16,050 bases of DNA from Hyphomicrobiaceae bacterium. Lineage in GTDB: Bacteria > Pseudomonadota > Alphaproteobacteria > Rhizobiales > Hyphomicrobiaceae. Position 1 is the first letter of the stretch. Each line of letters opens with the position of its first letter. The translations under genes were made by a program, and so were the position numbers. Where the stretch lies: the NCBI GenBank assembly GCA_017353825.1, contig JAFMSC010000042.1:1-16050 (forward strand), written 5' to 3'. The notes beneath the pieces were generated by a model. It was not told the origin of the DNA and ran no database searches. It saw only the letters and a list, made by a program, of their open reading frames with translations. Below are positions 14,230-16,050 of the stretch, piece by piece.

Positions 14230-14886
14230 ATGTCCCAGCGCCAAGCCTTCCGACTGCTGTGGCTCGGTTTCGCGGCCTGCTTTGCCGTGCTCGCCTGGCA
14301 GTTCCGCGAGCATCTGGACGCCTTGTGGTCGGCTCGGGGCGAGCTGACCGTCGAGGAGCGGCCGGGTGAAGTGATCCTGCGATGGCGTGGCCTGATCGAG
14401 GCACCGCTAGCTGCCAAGCTCGACCAAGCCTACGACGCGCACGCGGCAGGGACGCGGCGCTTCGTGATCGCGTTACATTCTCCCGGAGGCACGCTGGAGC
14501 ACGGCCGCGAGGTGATCGCCCTGATCCGACGCATGCAACGCACGCACCTGGTTGACACCCTGGTCGAGGACCGGCGCGCTTGCGGCTCCATGTGCGTACC
14601 GGTGTACCTCGCCGGACAGCGGCGGACGGCAGCGCCGCAGGCCCGCTTCATGTTCCACGAGGTGAGCTTCCGCGATAGCCTATCTGGCCAGGTCGAATCG
14701 GTACCTCCGGAGGCGATCGGGCGCGCCACCGACCAGTTCTTCGAGCGCTACCTGAAGCCCGCGGGCCTCGACGAGCACTGGCTCGCCGACCTACGCGAGG
14801 CGATCCGGGGCAGGAACGTCGTTTGGCGCACAGCTGAGGAGCTGGTGGCGCAGCGCTCCGGCGTCGTGCACGAGTTGGAGCCATGA
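14230..14886 (+). CDS. Membrane-anchored ClpP/crotonase-fold protein, putative serine protease
   Basis: A 218-residue protein. ATG 14230 is chosen because it is followed by an N-terminal hydrophobic segment (residues 8-23, LLWLGFAACFAVLAW) that acts as a signal anchor; GCAGGT lies shortly upstream. The rest has the ClpP-like layout: FVIALHSPGGTLEHG (78-92) resembles the family's oxyanion strand, CGSMCVPVYLAG (118-129) carries the likely nucleophile Ser120, and ARFMFHEVS (138-146) carries the likely His143. A catalytic Asp could not be placed with confidence. Such stand-alone periplasmic ClpP-like proteins occur in proteobacteria but have no settled substrate. Its neighbours, a hydrolase and a tRNA, give no functional hint. 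Confidence 0.8.
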   Translation: MSQRQAFRLLWLGFAACFAVLAWQFREHLDALWSARGELTVEERPGEVILRWRGLIEAPLAAKLDQAYDAHAAGTRRFVIALHSPGGTLEHGREVIALIRRMQRTHLVDTLVEDRRACGSMCVPVYLAGQRRTAAPQARFMFHEVSFRDSLSGQVESVPPEAIGRATDQFFERYLKPAGLDEHWLADLREAIRGRNVVWRTAEELVAQRSGVVHELEP

Positions 14887-14956
14887 GGTCTGCAATGCGC
14901 CAGGCCTTCGATTTTGACGAACGCACAGGCACATTGTCTCCGGCAAGCGTCAACCG

Positions 14957-14981
14957 GGCCTCTCGGAGCTGAACCGAGGCC
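14957..14981 (+). terminator. Stem-loop downstream of the ClpP-like gene
   Basis: GGCC and TCGG (14957-14966, two-base bulge) pair with CCGAGGCC (14974-14981) around a 7-base loop. It lies 70 bp after the stop codon. There is no T-run, so a terminator role is only a possibility. Confidence 0.25.
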
Positions 14982-14982
14982 T

Positions 14983-15004
14983 GAGCGGGCTTCGAGCGGG
15001 CTTC
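14983..15004 (+). repeat. Tandem duplication of an 11-bp unit
   Basis: GAGCGGGCTTC occurs at 14983-14993 and again, exactly, at 14994-15004 in the gap between the ClpP-like gene and tRNA-Lys. No function is apparent. Confidence 0.6.
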
Positions 15005-15121
15005 GATCTCGCCCGAGCCGGACAGGCGCAGGCACTGGCCCTGGACAGCCCCGGCCGCTGGTGTTAGACGAGGCCGCCATCGGGCCGATCCCGGCCCACT
15101 TGCCTTACGGCGAGGTGCGGC

Positions 15122-15197
<76 letters not shown>

Positions 15198-15203
15198 ATA
15201 AAA

Positions 15204-16049
15204 TCAAAGGCTTGCAGGTTCCACGGCAAGGCCTTCTTGAGCGCTTGCGGGAGTTTTGCGGGACTCCGACAGAATCGTACCACGCAGCACGACCAGCCCG
15301 GCGTGCGTGGTGCCAGACTGGCAGACGCTGTCGGCCGCCTCGATCAGGCGCGAAAGCTCGGCGGCCGAATAGTGGGTGGTGATGCGCCCGGAGCGGTGCC
15401 CCAGCAGGTCCTGGCGGTCCTCGAAGCTGACACCAGCAGCGCGAAGGCGACGTCCGAAGGTGTGCTTCAAGTCGTGCACGCGGGCTTGGGGAAGTTCGGC
15501 CCTTAGACGAGCGCGTTTCCATGCCGACGTCATCATCCGCGTGATCGGCTCGCCTCGGTAGGTGAAGACATGCGTGGGGCTGATGCCCCTCTGCCCGTCG
15601 ACCGCCGCCTTGGCGACCCGATTGAGCACGACACGCCGCTCATCCCCGTTTTTGACCCGCGAGCCCGGGATGATGAACACGCTCGTCCCAAGCTGCGGCA
15701 CGGAGACTTCCCATTCCCACATCAGCGAGCAGATTTCCTGGTCGCGGCAGCCTGTGTTTGCCGCAAACCGGGCCATCTCGGCCAAGTAGAGGGGGAGCTC
15801 GGCGAACAGCCGTTCCTGCTCCTCCCAACTGAGCGGGTAGGGTTGTCGCTTGTCGCGGTCGGGGAGCAGCTTGATTTTCGGCGGCGCGGCGAGCCACGTC
15901 AGCCCCTGTTCGTCCACCCACTCCGACGCCGCCAAGTTCAGGATGCGGCGGACGATCTTCAATCCATGATTGATCGTCCCCGTAGCCTTGCCCTGGCGCC
16001 GGCGGTACTCGATCCAGGGCTGCAGCGTTCCTAGACGGATGTGATCCAT
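15204..16049 (-). CDS. Tyrosine recombinase / phage-type integrase (N-terminus probably outside window)
   Basis: At least 281 residues of a site-specific integrase that inserts or excises an element at tRNA-Lys. The visible frame opens in the middle of the core-binding helical domain (TLQPWIEYRRRQGKATGTINHGLKIVRRIL), so the ATG at 16047-16049 is probably internal and the true start lies beyond the window. Catalytic residues, numbered from that Met: Arg102 (NTGCRDQE), Lys133 (RVKNGD), His192 in HDLKHTFGRR, His218 (LLGHRSG), and nucleophile Tyr227 (THYSAAEL). The second Arg of the usual HxxR box is Lys195 here; I recall this HDLKHTF variant as common in related proteobacterial integrases, so the enzyme is probably active. 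The gene runs toward the tRNA, ending six bases past it. Confidence 0.92.
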   Translation of the reverse strand: MDHIRLGTLQPWIEYRRRQGKATGTINHGLKIVRRILNLAASEWVDEQGLTWLAAPPKIKLLPDRDKRQPYPLSWEEQERLFAELPLYLAEMARFAANTGCRDQEICSLMWEWEVSVPQLGTSVFIIPGSRVKNGDERRVVLNRVAKAAVDGQRGISPTHVFTYRGEPITRMMTSAWKRARLRAELPQARVHDLKHTFGRRLRAAGVSFEDRQDLLGHRSGRITTHYSAAELSRLIEAADSVCQSGTTHAGLVVLRGTILSESRKTPASAQEGLAVEPASL

Positions 16050-16050
16050 C

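Overview
The window comes from a high-GC proteobacterium. An alphaproteobacterium is most likely, judging from the phasin, the GAPDH sequence type, the long Lhr-type helicase and the codon use, but no single marker fixes the order. It holds about a dozen protein genes, one tRNA, one decayed insertion sequence and several palindromic repeats.

Layout. (1) 2-598 is the 3' part of a GAPDH gene. (2) 794-1753 holds two unassigned genes, a probable winged-helix protein and a small secreted protein. They are flanked by two copies of a 38-bp double-hairpin repeat. (3) 1949-6678 is a compact, probably co-transcribed cluster of four exported proteins: a DUF4384-like lipoprotein, a zymogen-type trypsin-like protease with a C-terminal DUF4384 domain, a secreted serpin, and an OmpA-like peptidoglycan-binding protein. 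(4) 6679-7197 has no recognisable gene. (5) 7277-11692 is a full-length Lhr-type superfamily 2 helicase that carries a 60-bp codon-aligned palindromic insert. (6) 11818-12210 (minus) is a phasin. Behind it lie a nested inverted repeat and a broken IS630-type transposase gene. (7) 13014-14024 is an alpha/beta hydrolase and 14230-14886 a membrane-anchored ClpP-like protein. (8) 15122-15197 is tRNA-Lys(CTT), met by a convergent tyrosine integrase whose stop codon lies a few bases past the tRNA 3' end. This is the left edge of an integrated element that continues beyond the window.

How they may work together. The most notable part is region 3. The protease has the Asp of a trypsin-type S1 pocket (Arg/Lys preference) and an Arg-Val activation site. 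The next gene encodes a serpin with an inhibitory-type hinge and an Arg-Ser bond in the expected reactive loop. The simplest reading is an envelope-localised proteolytic module: protease, its own inhibitor, a lipoprotein sharing a domain with the protease, and an OmpA-type anchor to peptidoglycan. That functional link is inferred from the sequences and gene order only. The second notable item is the in-frame palindrome inside the helicase, which resembles protein-coding palindromic elements known from Rickettsia.
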